From Balneolaceae bacterium (GTDB taxonomy: Bacteria > Bacteroidota > Rhodothermia > Balneolales > Balneolaceae), in assembly GCA_009711805.1 (NCBI GenBank), contig VEMX01000014.1:62001-126000 (forward strand): a DNA stretch of 64,000 bases, written 5' to 3'. The notes below the pieces were generated by a model. That model saw only the letters and a list, made by a program, of their open reading frames with translations. It made no database searches and was not told the DNA's origin. Both the position numbers and the translations under genes were made by a program. Below, in pieces: positions 36,937 to 45,765 of this stretch (the first letter of the stretch is position 1; each line of letters starts with the position of its first letter).

Positions 36937-38641
36937 AGTTTTTAAAGGTATTCTTTTCTATCAGTTGTTTGGCACTGAGCAGGGCTGCGTCAGAGATATC
37001 GGAACCACTCATCAGGCTGGCAATTTCATGAATATGTTCATCTTTGGAAAGAGGGATGATACGGCTGACGGTACGCTCGTCTTCTTCAGCTTTGGCCACT
37101 TTGTAATGATGATGTGCCTGGCTGGCAATCTGTGGCTGATGGGTGATGGCTACAATCTGGCAGTGGGCAGATAGTTCCCGCATCGACCGGCCAACCTTTT
37201 CAGATATTTCTCCGCTTATGCCGGTATCAATTTCATCAAATATCATAACCGGCAGGCTCTGTTCTTTCGATAGAATAGATTTTAAAGCGAGCATTACCCG
37301 GCTGATTTCACCGCCGGAAGCAATTTTAGCAAGAGGTTTGGGTTCTTCCCCTTTATTGGTAGAGATAAACATACGCACATCATCACATCCCGAAGGAGTA
37401 CATTCTACGGGTTGATTGTCAATTTTAATCCAGCCGGAAGGGGCAAATAACCAGTCGGCACGAACATCCAGCCTGGCATGAGAGATGCCCATTTTGGCCA
37501 GTTCTTGCTGAATGTTGTTCGCAAGCTTTTCTCCAATAGAAAGCCGGGCATTGTGAAGTTGAAGGGCTTTATCTTCTAATATCCGGGCTTGCTCAGCTAT
37601 GGCCTGTTCCATTTTTTCGATCTCGAGATCAAAGTTATCCGCAATAGACAACTCCCGCCGTATGTTGTGCAGATAATTGATAAGGTCTGGAATATCTCGT
37701 TGATACTTCTTCTGAAGGCGGTTCAGTTCCGACTGCCGCTGCCGGAGTTCTTCCAGTCGCCTTGGGTTAAACTCGATGTTGTTTCGGTAGCGTTCAGCAA
37801 AGCTGATGGCCTCGTTGATACTTAGCCTGGCTGCGTTAATCTCGTCCAGATATGTTGCAAACTCAGGTTCTATATGGGCAAGATCTTCTAGGTTTATTTT
37901 AAGGTGATTAATGAGTTGAATGATATTAGCTTCATCCGACTCACCCATTTCTGAAATCATGGCTGCTTTCTGATCCAGTTCTTCGGCATTATCCAGGAGT
38001 TTCATTTCCGATTTCATCTCCTCTTCTTCCTCTTCACTTAAGGCGGCCTCCTCAAGCTCCTTAACCTGAAAGCGATAGAGTTCTGTTTTTTCCAGGAGAT
38101 CTTCTTCTTTTTTGAGGAGAGCCCGAAGTTCTTTCTGCAGCTCCACCATTTTTTTGTACTCTGTTTTATAGGCGTCTTTCACGGGATCAATTTCTCCAAA
38201 AGCGTCAACCACAGCCTGGTGATTTTCTTCCTTCAACAGCAACTGGTGATCGTGTTGGCCATGAAGGTCTACCAAAAGATCGCCTGCTGCTTTAAGCACT
38301 CCAATATTAACCGGAGTATCATTAATAAATGCCCGGCTGCCGGTACTCCTGATTTCACGGCGGAGGATCAAAAAATCATTAAACTCAACTTCATTGGCTT
38401 CCAGCAGGTCCTTCAACTCCGTATTGTTGTTAACCTGCATGGTAGCTTCAGTAATCGCCTTTTTGGTGCCTTGCCGTATCATATCGGTATCAGCCCGTTC
38501 CCCCAAAATCATATTCAGTGCCCCTATAATGATCGATTTACCAGCCCCTGTTTGTCCGGTTAAAATGTTTAGTCCTGTTCCGAATTCCACTTCAAGCTCG
38601 TCTATCAGGGCAAAATCTTTTATGTAAAGGGATTTGATCAT
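36935..38641 (-). CDS. recN: DNA repair protein RecN
   Basis: RecN is an SMC-like ATPase acting in recombinational repair of double-strand breaks. The 568-residue product begins MIKSLYIKDFALIDELEVEF and has Walker A in LTGQTGAGKSIIIGALNMIL, a long coiled coil (about 155-350), the ABC signature region LAKIASGGEISRVMLALKSI, Walker B in MIFDEIDTGISGE and the H-loop VAITHQPQIASQA. Length is typical. It converges with the M14 gene on a shared terminator. Confidence 0.97.
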   Translation of the reverse strand: MIKSLYIKDFALIDELEVEFGTGLNILTGQTGAGKSIIIGALNMILGERADTDMIRQGTKKAITEATMQVNNNTELKDLLEANEVEFNDFLILRREIRSTGSRAFINDTPVNIGVLKAAGDLLVDLHGQHDHQLLLKEENHQAVVDAFGEIDPVKDAYKTEYKKMVELQKELRALLKKEEDLLEKTELYRFQVKELEEAALSEEEEEEMKSEMKLLDNAEELDQKAAMISEMGESDEANIIQLINHLKINLEDLAHIEPEFATYLDEINAARLSINEAISFAERYRNNIEFNPRRLEELRQRQSELNRLQKKYQRDIPDLINYLHNIRRELSIADNFDLEIEKMEQAIAEQARILEDKALQLHNARLSIGEKLANNIQQELAKMGISHARLDVRADWLFAPSGWIKIDNQPVECTPSGCDDVRMFISTNKGEEPKPLAKIASGGEISRVMLALKSILSKEQSLPVMIFDEIDTGISGEISEKVGRSMRELSAHCQIVAITHQPQIASQAHHHYKVAKAEEDERTVSRIIPLSKDEHIHEIASLMSGSDISDAALLSAKQLIEKNTFKN

Positions 38642-38707
38642 GGGATGATTTTTTAAAATTCAAGAACCCTAAAGGTTTACATTTTAAATGTTAAATGCTA
38701 CTCAGTG

Positions 38708-39058
38708 TTATATGTTTTTTTGAGCGGTTTTAACAATAGCTGTCAAGATCTTAATGAGTTCAGTGACATCATTTAAATAGTTCGAATAATTCAATTCAAC
38801 AATTTGACTTCTATTTAAAAGCCTTAGCTAATAGCGTGTTTCCCGAGCTTCTTTTGAAGAGATCGTCATTTTATAGGCAAAATCTTTTTTTGTAGAAGCG
38901 GCAGTAGCTTCCTCCACATTTGCCCCAATACTTGTTGCTGAACGAAGCAATTGTTTTGATAGCACATACTCTTTGTTGTTAATAAGAACTTTGTAAAGCT
39001 CGATTATTGAAAGTGCAAAATCAAAACTTTTTTCAAGAATCACATTATGGTTACTCAT
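38708..39058 (-). pseudogene. Four-helix-bundle (S23-like) protein interrupted by an amber codon
   Basis: The first 76 codons (39058-38831) encode the N-terminal two-thirds of a TIGR02436/S23-type four-helix-bundle protein (VLSKQLLRSATSIGANVEEA; SSKEARETRY). A TAG at 38830-38828 follows. The same frame then continues for 39 more codons with the family's expected ending (LRLLNRSQIVELNYSNYLND…VKTAQKNI) to a TAA at 38708. Family members have Trp at the TAG position (RETRYWLRLL), so one TGG-to-TAG change explains the break. The total of ~116 residues matches full-length relatives. It is either a recent pseudogene or a readthrough gene. These proteins often appear as mobile or intervening sequences; function is unknown. 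Confidence 0.85.
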
Positions 39059-39162
39059 GGTAGCCTTCCATTTAAAACTAAAACATTTAACATTAGTTAG
39101 AGCTGACTCAGAACAACTTCTTACAAAAAAATTATTGGGTAAAAAAGAAGAACGAATCTACG

Positions 39163-39170
39163 TACCTTTA
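39163..39170 (+). promoter_or_regulatory. -7-like box before the RluD-family gene
   Basis: TACCTTTA differs from TAnnTTTG only in the last base and ends 6 nt before the ATG at 39177. A matching -33 element was not found at the normal distance. Confidence 0.35.
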
Positions 39171-39176
39171 CCTATC

Positions 39177-40193
39177 ATGGAAAAGAAAGCCAGCAACGAC
39201 AGACAACGAACTATTTACGAACACACAGTTCCCGACGGGCATAACAGTGAAGTTCGACTCGATAAGTATATTACTTCTTTTGTAGAAAATGCCACCCGAA
39301 ACAAAGTACAGCAGGCTATTAAGGACGGTCACGTTACGGTAAATGGCAAAAAGGAGAGTAAATCGTACCGAATGCAGCCCGGAGATGAGATTTATATTGA
39401 TATTCCCCACCCCCCGCCCCCCGAAGCCAAGCCCGAGAAGTTAGATTTGAACATTATTTATGAAGACGATGATATCATTTTGGTAAATAAAGAAGCCGGC
39501 ATGGTAGTGCATCCGGCATATGGAAATTGGACCGGTACTCTGGTGAATGGGCTAATGTATCATGTAGACGAACTGGCAGGCGATGAAGAGCAGGAGAACC
39601 TGCGGCCCGGTATAGTTCACCGTCTGGATAAAGATACCAGCGGTTTATTGGTGGTAGCCAAGAATGAAGAAACTCTCTCTGACTTGAGTAAATTATTTCA
39701 GGAAAAAGATATTGAGCGCACCTACTGGGCTATTGTATGGGGAACTCCAAAAAAAGAAGGAACGATTGAGGGAGATATTGGCCGGTCTAAAAAAGACCGT
39801 AAGCTGATGACGGTACTGCAAGGTGGAAGAGGTAAACATGCAGTTACCCACTATAAAGTACTGGAATATTTTGATTATCTAAGCCTGGTAGAAGTGAAGC
39901 TGGAAACCGGACGCACCCATCAGATTCGTGTGCATTTTGCACATATTGGCCATCATGTATTTGGAGACCCTACCTATGGGGGAACTTCGGTGAGATATGG
40001 CCCTAATACCGGATCTCGTAAATCTATGTTTCACAATTTGATTACGGGTTTAGGCAGACAGGCACTGCATGCCAAAACGTTGGGTTTCGAACATCCTGCC
40101 ACCGGAGAGCAAGTACAATTCGATTCCGAACTTCCCGATGACTTCCAGCATGTACTTACTATGCTCCGGGAGAATTGTAACCAAGAATATTAG
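39177..40193 (+). CDS. RluD-family 23S rRNA pseudouridine synthase
   Basis: The frame is open from 39057, but that overlaps the divergent gene; ATG 39177 gives 338 residues and a normal N terminus. An S4 RNA-binding domain lies at about 20-85 (RLDKYITSFVENATRNKVQQ; HVTVNGKKESKSYRMQPGDE). The catalytic domain has DIILVNKEAGMVVHPA, the catalytic Asp motif GIVHRLDKDTSGLLVVAKN, and LETGRTHQIRVHFAHIGHHV. It should isomerise uridines in 23S rRNA helix 69 as RluD does; RluC-like targets cannot be excluded. gldC follows 37 bp downstream. Confidence 0.93.
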   Translation: MEKKASNDRQRTIYEHTVPDGHNSEVRLDKYITSFVENATRNKVQQAIKDGHVTVNGKKESKSYRMQPGDEIYIDIPHPPPPEAKPEKLDLNIIYEDDDIILVNKEAGMVVHPAYGNWTGTLVNGLMYHVDELAGDEEQENLRPGIVHRLDKDTSGLLVVAKNEETLSDLSKLFQEKDIERTYWAIVWGTPKKEGTIEGDIGRSKKDRKLMTVLQGGRGKHAVTHYKVLEYFDYLSLVEVKLETGRTHQIRVHFAHIGHHVFGDPTYGGTSVRYGPNTGSRKSMFHNLITGLGRQALHAKTLGFEHPATGEQVQFDSELPDDFQHVLTMLRENCNQEY

Positions 40194-40230
40194 TCAATTG
40201 TCAAAAATCAATTTCAATTAGTTGTTAAGA

Positions 40231-40566
40231 ATGCCTATACAAAAAAAAGACATCAATATTACTGTAGAACTGGACGAAGCGAATATACCTTCTGATATTA
40301 TTTGGCAAGCTGCCGATATGGAGGGCCGGGATGAGGCTCATTGCCGGGCCATGCTTCTTTCTTTTTGGGATGCCAAAAACAAAGATACCCTAAAACTGGA
40401 CCTGTGGACCCGGGAAATGACGGTGGACGAAATGAAAATCTTTTTCCACCAAACATTGGTTACTATGGCCGACACCCTGGAGCGAGCCACCAATGATGAA
40501 CGGATCTCCAACGACATGAGAGATTTTTGCGCCTACTTTGCAGAGAAGATGGAGATAAGTGGGTAG
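40231..40566 (+). CDS. gldC: Gliding-motility-associated protein GldC
   Basis: The 111-residue product matches GldC throughout: INITVELDEANIPSDIIWQA, AMLLSFWDAKNKDTLKLDLW, then TREMTVDEMKIFFHQTLVTM and ADTLERATNDERISNDMRDF. A TTG start at 40222 is possible, but ATG 40231 fits relatives. GldC was found through gliding genes in Flavobacterium but is conserved well beyond gliding species and its biochemical role is unsettled. Together with PorV-like and sorting-domain proteins it supports a T9SS-bearing host. Confidence 0.93.
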   Translation: MPIQKKDINITVELDEANIPSDIIWQAADMEGRDEAHCRAMLLSFWDAKNKDTLKLDLWTREMTVDEMKIFFHQTLVTMADTLERATNDERISNDMRDFCAYFAEKMEISG

Positions 40567-41463
40567 AGGTGATGGAGTGATGAAGTGAAAAATTTTCGAT
40601 GCATTAATTCACGCATTCAGCTTTTTTACCGAATGAGATCCTCCCCCGGGACGTCATAGGCATTCCGTCGGGAAAATCGTATTCTGTAACAACGCTTCTA
40701 CTCCTCCAACGCCGTCTGATGGATTTCACGAGCATACTTCCGGAGGTACAACTAATCGGTCAGACGGACTGTAGCCGTCAGACCGTAATAAACCGAAAAG
40801 GGCTCCGTCAAAAATATCTATACATCGCTGTGTCCAAAGCGCTAATACTTACCGAAGATGCACGGCAAGATTTAGAAGACGCATCTGTTAATATCTCCCA
40901 CCTCAACTAACTTCTCAAGCATAGGATGACTCGTTGATTTAAGAACAGGGAAGAAAAAATAATAAGAACCCCATCTCCCGTGGGGATGTCTACGGCACGC
41001 GAGGGCTGCGTGAGCCCGGCGAAGCAGCCCGTGACAGTCTCCCTATCCATGGCAATGGATGTGAACAGCGTTGATATGTTATCCCAACCATATTTTAGGA
41101 GATTGCCGCGTCGGTGGGGTACCGGGTGTTATTAAAGCCTGAGGCTCCTCAAAAGGGACTTTTATATTGAGAGAACCACCTGTATATCAACAAGTCCTTC
41201 CCCTTGTTGTGCCGCGATGGAGTTGGGAAAGCATAAATTTTCATTCCCAATTATACTCCTCTATCTGCCGGCTCTAACGCAGTCTGATGGATTTCACGGG
41301 TTCACTTCCGGAGGTACAACTAATCGGTCAGACGGACTGTAGCCGTCAGACCGTAATAAACCGAAAAGGGCTCCGTCAAAAATATCTATACATCGCTGTG
41401 TCCAAAGCGTTAATACTTACCGAAGATGTACAGCAAGATTTAGAAGACACATCTGTCAATACC
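40567..41463. repeat. Gene-free region with two copies of a ~190-bp direct repeat
   Basis: Copy A spans about 40703-40900 and copy B about 41276-41463, roughly 570 bp apart and about 90% identical by eye. Each contains a hairpin in CGGTCAGACGG...CCGTCAGACCG with one central A-A mismatch. Copy B runs up to the stop codon of the metallo-beta-lactamase gene. Open frames of 63 and 73 codons cross the copies, but their differences are mostly amino-acid-changing, so they are not called as genes. Between the copies, 40968-41120 holds further hairpin-type sequence, including an AGGAGATTGCCGCGTCGG segment like dispersed GAGATTGCC elements of other bacteria. Confidence 0.75.
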
Positions 41464-42204
41464 TCACTCATCCAAAGAACTAAAAAGCTGAATTGTAAAA
41501 TCAAGTAACTCAGTTCCGCCCGGAGCGCCATGGCCGGGGATTACTATTTGGGCAGTGGGAAAGTAATGTTTGATGGCGGTTACCGTTTGGGGCCATTGTT
41601 CAACATCGGCATCAGCCAGGTTGCCTTTTCTGGCTCCCAATGATTTCACCATACAGCCGCCAAACATGGTATGCTTTTCGGGGATCCAAAGCGTGGAGTT
41701 ATCGTGGGAATGTCCCTTGCCAAAATAATATGCCGTTACTTTTTTAGATCCTACGTTGATGTCAAGAGAATCAGAGAAAGTGTGCTGGGGTACAGGCTTG
41801 CCTTCCCGTTTTGCCAGCCGGGCGGTTTCTTTATAGCTGTAGGAAGGGATGCCTTGCTGATGAAAAACCTCAAGTCCTCCCAGGCAGTCGGCATGAAAAT
41901 GATTGATAATTAAAGCTGTGACCGTAATTCCTTGTTCATTTATCCAGGAGAGCAGTTGTTCTGCAAGGGCATTGCTGGGTGGGGTATCCCCGATAATGGC
42001 TTCATCACCAGAGATATAAATAACCCCGTTGGATGCAAACCGCCCAAATTCTTCCGAATTGATATAAGTCTTATGGATGAAGTTCTCATCATCCAGCTTT
42101 ATGATCTGAAGATCATCAGATAACTTCAGGGTATCGGCGAAAGATATCTGGGCAAATCCTTCAATGCCAATGGCGGCAAGAAGAACAAAAAGTATGTATT
42201 TCAT
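41464..42204 (-). CDS. Subclass B1 metallo-beta-lactamase
   Basis: ATG 42204 gives a 246-residue protein with a signal peptide (…AAIGIEGFAQ), the normal size for subclass B1. All B1 zinc ligands are present: His102, His104 and Asp106 in NHFHADCLGG; His165 in GKGHSHDN; Cys184 in MFGGCMVKSLG; His225 in IPGHGAPGG. Lys187 three residues after the Cys, and the downstream GNLADADVEQWPQT, are specific to the B1 group (as in CcrA and IMP). The predicted activity is hydrolysis of penicillins, cephalosporins and probably carbapenems in the periplasm. It lies 19 bp after the MEMO-family gene and no mobile element is recognised, so it looks like a resident chromosomal gene. Confidence 0.93.
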   Translation of the reverse strand: MKYILFVLLAAIGIEGFAQISFADTLKLSDDLQIIKLDDENFIHKTYINSEEFGRFASNGVIYISGDEAIIGDTPPSNALAEQLLSWINEQGITVTALIINHFHADCLGGLEVFHQQGIPSYSYKETARLAKREGKPVPQHTFSDSLDINVGSKKVTAYYFGKGHSHDNSTLWIPEKHTMFGGCMVKSLGARKGNLADADVEQWPQTVTAIKHYFPTAQIVIPGHGAPGGTELLDFTIQLFSSLDE

Positions 42205-42223
42205 GTAGATGTTTTGGTTTAAA

Positions 42224-43516
42224 TCAGTATAAAATAGAGCCAAAGCTGACGGCACTGTGCCGTTCCTGTTCATCCCAAATATCGTAGGTAAGTACTTCAC
42301 CCTGGCTGCCGGGGAATATATTCAGGAAGGAATACAAAGGCGGGTAGCCGCAGATACGATAAGGGTCATATTTTTCGCTCATCAATTCCAGCATTTGTTT
42401 AGCGTTTCCCTTAGCCCCGAAATCCAGGAATGATTCATCAAATGACCGGATCTCATCAAGCATCTCTTTTGCCGGCTGTGAATCCCCAAACTTCTGTCCG
42501 ATGTGTGCTAAGTCTCCACTAATTAGAAAAAAGGTATCTTTATCATCGGCAAATAGCTCTTGAATGAGCGTACTGAATTGCTGAACCTGTTCACCCTGAA
42601 ATCCATCCACTTTATAGAAAATCTCATCCAGTCCACCCACCAGGATGGGGATGATGCTGAAATCGTGATCCCACAAATGATTTAAAAAGAGCAAATGCAG
42701 TTCTATACTGTGTTCAATGCGGTGCGCCCGGTCTTGAAATGTGATACCCAGGTCTTCGGGCTGCATAGCATTTGAAGAGCCCTGTTGACCATTTGTTGTT
42801 GAAATAGTATCAGTACTCAGACGATTCTTTATTTGGTCTATGCCTTCCGTATCGGATTTAACAGTGCCATTGGTGAGATGATAGTCTTTCTCTGAAATAA
42901 CGAATGGCCGGTTTTCATAAATATCAGGGTATAAGCCGGAATAGTGTGAGGTTCCCAGCAGTATCACTCGTTTGGGTTTCAGTTCACTAATTGCAGAAAA
43001 AGCTTTTACATAGCTATTCAGTCCCACCCGAAAATCAATGTGAGGAGCATACAACGCTTTTGCCTGGCCAACGGCCTTTGAAGTCTCCAGTTTTTCAAAA
43101 GCTTCGTTCAGAAAGTCGGTGAGTTCCTGGGCATCCTCAGGATAAGAGATACCTGCAGAATTTGTAGGATGGACAGAGGCTTCTTCATATTCTTCTTCTA
43201 CTTGTTCCGAATGAGTCCTGAAATAAGGAGATTCGAGCAGGGCATTTTCATCCAGGAAACGCACATAGTCAAGTACCTGATCTTTAGTAATTTCTTCGGC
43301 ACTAAAACGCATGATATCTTCCACACTGTTTCTGCCATCAAAAAGTGAAAAAATAGATTGAGCAGAGGATGGTACGGCAAAATCGGGAGTGGCATAGCCT
43401 TTTTGGTCATAGAAGTACATGAAGTCTTTCCCGTTTTGCTCTACAGGAAACATTTGTACATCCCGCCGAAACGGAGGGATAGGCTTGGTATAGGAATCAA
43501 ATAACTTGTCAGACAT
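42224..43516 (-). CDS. MEMO-family protein (AmmeMemoRadiSam system protein B) with N-terminal extension
   Basis: The start is ATG 43516, giving 430 residues. Residues ~150-430 are a MEMO domain related to extradiol dioxygenases: LYAPHIDFRVG, VILLGTSHYSGL, HRIEHSIELHLLFL, IPILVGG, FLISGDLAHIGQKFG and RICGYPPLYSFL, with the metal-binding His and Asp positions apparently kept. Residues 1-110 form a separate small domain that looks PqqD-like (FAVPSSAQSIFSLFDGRNSV). The usual partners (AMMECR1 and the radical SAM protein) are not within this window. nth lies 42 bp upstream and the beta-lactamase 19 bp downstream on the same strand. The molecular function of bacterial MEMO proteins is not established. 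Confidence 0.88.
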   Translation of the reverse strand: MSDKLFDSYTKPIPPFRRDVQMFPVEQNGKDFMYFYDQKGYATPDFAVPSSAQSIFSLFDGRNSVEDIMRFSAEEITKDQVLDYVRFLDENALLESPYFRTHSEQVEEEYEEASVHPTNSAGISYPEDAQELTDFLNEAFEKLETSKAVGQAKALYAPHIDFRVGLNSYVKAFSAISELKPKRVILLGTSHYSGLYPDIYENRPFVISEKDYHLTNGTVKSDTEGIDQIKNRLSTDTISTTNGQQGSSNAMQPEDLGITFQDRAHRIEHSIELHLLFLNHLWDHDFSIIPILVGGLDEIFYKVDGFQGEQVQQFSTLIQELFADDKDTFFLISGDLAHIGQKFGDSQPAKEMLDEIRSFDESFLDFGAKGNAKQMLELMSEKYDPYRICGYPPLYSFLNIFPGSQGEVLTYDIWDEQERHSAVSFGSILY

Positions 43517-43558
43517 TTGTATCAATAATCATTATTAAATTTCACTCAAACTCAAAAT

Positions 43559-44260
43559 TTACTCACTTTCTTCCCGCATGGTTTGGCACTCACAGTTTTT
43601 GCCATAGTTGATGCAAAGCGGATGATCCGGTGCTTCAGAAATACGAGCCTTGCAGGCGTTACGTCCATGATGAATCAAAAGATGCGAGAGGTCAGTCCAG
43701 TTGTCACGGGGAAACAAAGCCATCAAATCCTTTTCGATTTTATTGGTATTCTTCTTCTCTTTCGTAAGGCCAAAGCGGTTTGATATTCGCTTTACATGGG
43801 TATCTACAACTACTCCGGCATTAATATTAAAAGCATTTCCAAGCACTACATTGGCTGTTTTTCGGGCTGCTCCCCTCAGTGAAAGCAGATCCTTCATATT
43901 CCGAGGGACTTCCCCGTCAAACTCTTCTGTAATTCGTTTGGAAGATTCTTTCAGAGCTTTTGCTTTATTGCGGTAAAAACCAGTAGAACGAACCAGTTCT
44001 TCCAGCTCCTCCAGCGGTGCATCGGCCATAAGTTCGGGTGTGGGGTAGGTTTCAAATAATGCAGGAGTTACTTTGTTAACTCTCACATCGGTACACTGGG
44101 CGCTGAGTATAGTAGCAATGAGCAGCTCAAAAGGATTTCGGTGATTTAACTCACAATGCGGATTGGGATAGTGCTGATAAAGTTCCTTGAGAATAACTTC
44201 TGCTCGTTCTTTCTGTGTTTTTGTTTTTCGGGGAAGTTTGGGAAGTTTTGGTTGAGACAT
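43559..44260 (-). CDS. nth: Endonuclease III (DNA glycosylase/AP lyase)
   Basis: Nth removes oxidised pyrimidines and cuts the abasic site. The 233-residue product has LLIATILSAQCTDVRVNKVT, the helix-hairpin-helix with catalytic Lys replaced region LLSLRGAARKTANVVLGNAF, and the catalytic Asp in VVDTHVKRISNRFGL. The usual HhH text is LPGVGRKTA with the lysine retained here in RKTA. The C-terminal cluster motif is unusual: instead of Cys-x6-Cys-x2-Cys-x5-Cys it reads Cys-KARISEAPDHPL-Cys-INYGKN-Cys-E-Cys, so the second ligand is displaced or replaced (a His is nearby). It heads a minus-strand group with the MEMO and beta-lactamase genes. Confidence 0.93.
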   Translation of the reverse strand: MSQPKLPKLPRKTKTQKERAEVILKELYQHYPNPHCELNHRNPFELLIATILSAQCTDVRVNKVTPALFETYPTPELMADAPLEELEELVRSTGFYRNKAKALKESSKRITEEFDGEVPRNMKDLLSLRGAARKTANVVLGNAFNINAGVVVDTHVKRISNRFGLTKEKKNTNKIEKDLMALFPRDNWTDLSHLLIHHGRNACKARISEAPDHPLCINYGKNCECQTMREESE

Positions 44261-44374
44261 AAAAGATTTTATTCAATTATTAACGGTTCCATACTAAACA
44301 ATATCTCCGCTGTATTGCAAGCCCGCATTTAATTATTATCGGCAGTTCAGGTTTTAACCATAACCTTGATTTAC

Positions 44375-44382
44375 TAACTTTT
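44375..44382 (+). promoter_or_regulatory. -7-like box before the MFS gene
   Basis: TAACTTTT resembles TAnnTTTG and ends 4 nt before the ATG at 44387. A TTTT at 44352-44355 lies 19 bp upstream, the right spacing for a -33 TTTG-like element. Confidence 0.4.
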
Positions 44383-44386
44383 CCAC

Positions 44387-45646
44387 ATGAATCAAATTAA
44401 AAAGGCTGCCATTCCTGAAAGCCGCAAAATATACCCCTGGATTGTATTAGGGCTGTTGGTATTGATGTATATATCCAGCTTTGTAGATCGCCAGATTATA
44501 GCCGTACTGTCTACCGCTATTCGGGATGAACTCGGTTTCTCCAATACACAGATTGGTATACTTTATGGACCGGCTTTTTCACTTATTTATGCAATTTGTG
44601 GCATTTTTATGGGCTGGTTTGCCGATCAGTATTCCAGAAAGCGTATTATACTGGTTGGCCTCACCATCTGGAGTCTGATGACGGTGGCCAGTGGTTTTGC
44701 AACTTCCTTTATTTTCCTGGCCACAGCCCGCTTTTTTGTTGGGATGAGCCAATCGGCCTTGAGCCCAGCGGTTTATTCATTGTTGGCCGATTATTTTAAG
44801 CCTGAACAGCGGGCAAGAGTATTTTCGGTGTATGCCTCAGGGATATTTATCGGGGTGGGGTGTTCCTTTTTGATTGGCGGTTCGGTAGCCGAGGCTTTTG
44901 ATTGGCAGGTGGCTATGAAAACTGTAGGATGGCCCGGCATTTTACTGGCTGTTGTTGGATATATGATCATCCGGGAACCGGCACGGCAAGGGGACAAAAG
45001 TAGTCACAAAGTTTCAGATTTTTTTGGTGTATTGAAATACATCCTGAAGAAAAATACGGTGCGCTATCATTTAGCCGGCTTTTCTTTGCTGGCACTCAGC
45101 GGTTATACCATTCTGGCATTTATAAGCACCGTGTTGAATGATACATTTGAACGCCCGTCGCTTATTGCACAATATGGCTGGTTTATGTTCGCTACCGGGA
45201 TCAGTGTAAATATCTCGGGTTGGCTGGCTGATAGACTGGCAATACAGTGGGGCGCCAACAAACGCTTTGTAATGGGCATTGTAGCAGCCCTGGGCGGTTT
45301 ACCTTTCTATTACTTTGGGTTGATGGCTGAGACTGCTTTTACTGCATTTATGTTCATTGGCCTGGCGAATGTGATCTCTTCTTCTTACAACGGAGTGGCG
45401 GCCGCTCTTATCCAATATTTTGTGAAGCCGGATATGCGAGGTATGGCCGGAGCTTTATATTTATTTGTGGTGAGTATTATCGGTTTTGGAATAGGCCCTC
45501 CACTTACCGGGTGGCTGATCGATCATATATTTACCGGATTATATGGTCCCTCCAAAGCATTGTTATTGGTATTTACAGCATGTGGGGTACTGGCCACCAT
45601 TTGTTTTCTACAAGCTATGAAGCATTATAATGTAGATGTGGAGTGA
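44387..45646 (+). CDS. MFS transporter (spinster-like)
   Basis: The 419-residue product has about twelve membrane helices and the MFS motifs: FVDRQIIAVLSTAIRDELG near helix 1, loop 2-3 motif GWFADQYSRKRIILVG, and RFFVGMSQSALSPAVYSLLA in helix 4. The pattern fits the Spns/hexuronate-type branch found widely in marine Bacteroidota and Proteobacteria. Substrate unknown. The gene is monocistronic, convergent with the aminopeptidase gene, with a short tandem repeat between them. Confidence 0.9.
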   Translation: MNQIKKAAIPESRKIYPWIVLGLLVLMYISSFVDRQIIAVLSTAIRDELGFSNTQIGILYGPAFSLIYAICGIFMGWFADQYSRKRIILVGLTIWSLMTVASGFATSFIFLATARFFVGMSQSALSPAVYSLLADYFKPEQRARVFSVYASGIFIGVGCSFLIGGSVAEAFDWQVAMKTVGWPGILLAVVGYMIIREPARQGDKSSHKVSDFFGVLKYILKKNTVRYHLAGFSLLALSGYTILAFISTVLNDTFERPSLIAQYGWFMFATGISVNISGWLADRLAIQWGANKRFVMGIVAALGGLPFYYFGLMAETAFTAFMFIGLANVISSSYNGVAAALIQYFVKPDMRGMAGALYLFVVSIIGFGIGPPLTGWLIDHIFTGLYGPSKALLLVFTACGVLATICFLQAMKHYNVDVE

Positions 45647-45655
45647 GGATGGTTT

Positions 45656-45736
45656 GTCAATTAAGAATGGGTCAATTGGGAATTAAGAATGAATCAATTA
45701 GGAATTAAGAATGAATCAATTAGGAATTAAGAATTA
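45656..45736 (+). repeat. 22-bp tandem repeat
   Basis: Three consecutive 22-bp units (45671, 45693, 45715) and a shortened first unit (45656) share the core TCAATTAGGAATTAAGAATG. The same 20-mer occurs once in the opposite orientation at 59581-59600, so it is a dispersed element rather than a purely local duplication. Confidence 0.85.
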
Positions 45737-45765
45737 ATAGCTCCACTTTTTATCTTTTCACTCAA

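Noticed and set aside
39057-39176. N-terminal extension of the RluD-like protein
   Set aside because: It overlaps the divergent four-helix-bundle start and has no counterpart in the S4-domain N terminus of the family.
40719-41508. Two similar 63- and 73-codon frames
   Set aside because: They lie in the duplicated element; most differences between copies change amino acids and the ends diverge, so coding constraint is not evident.
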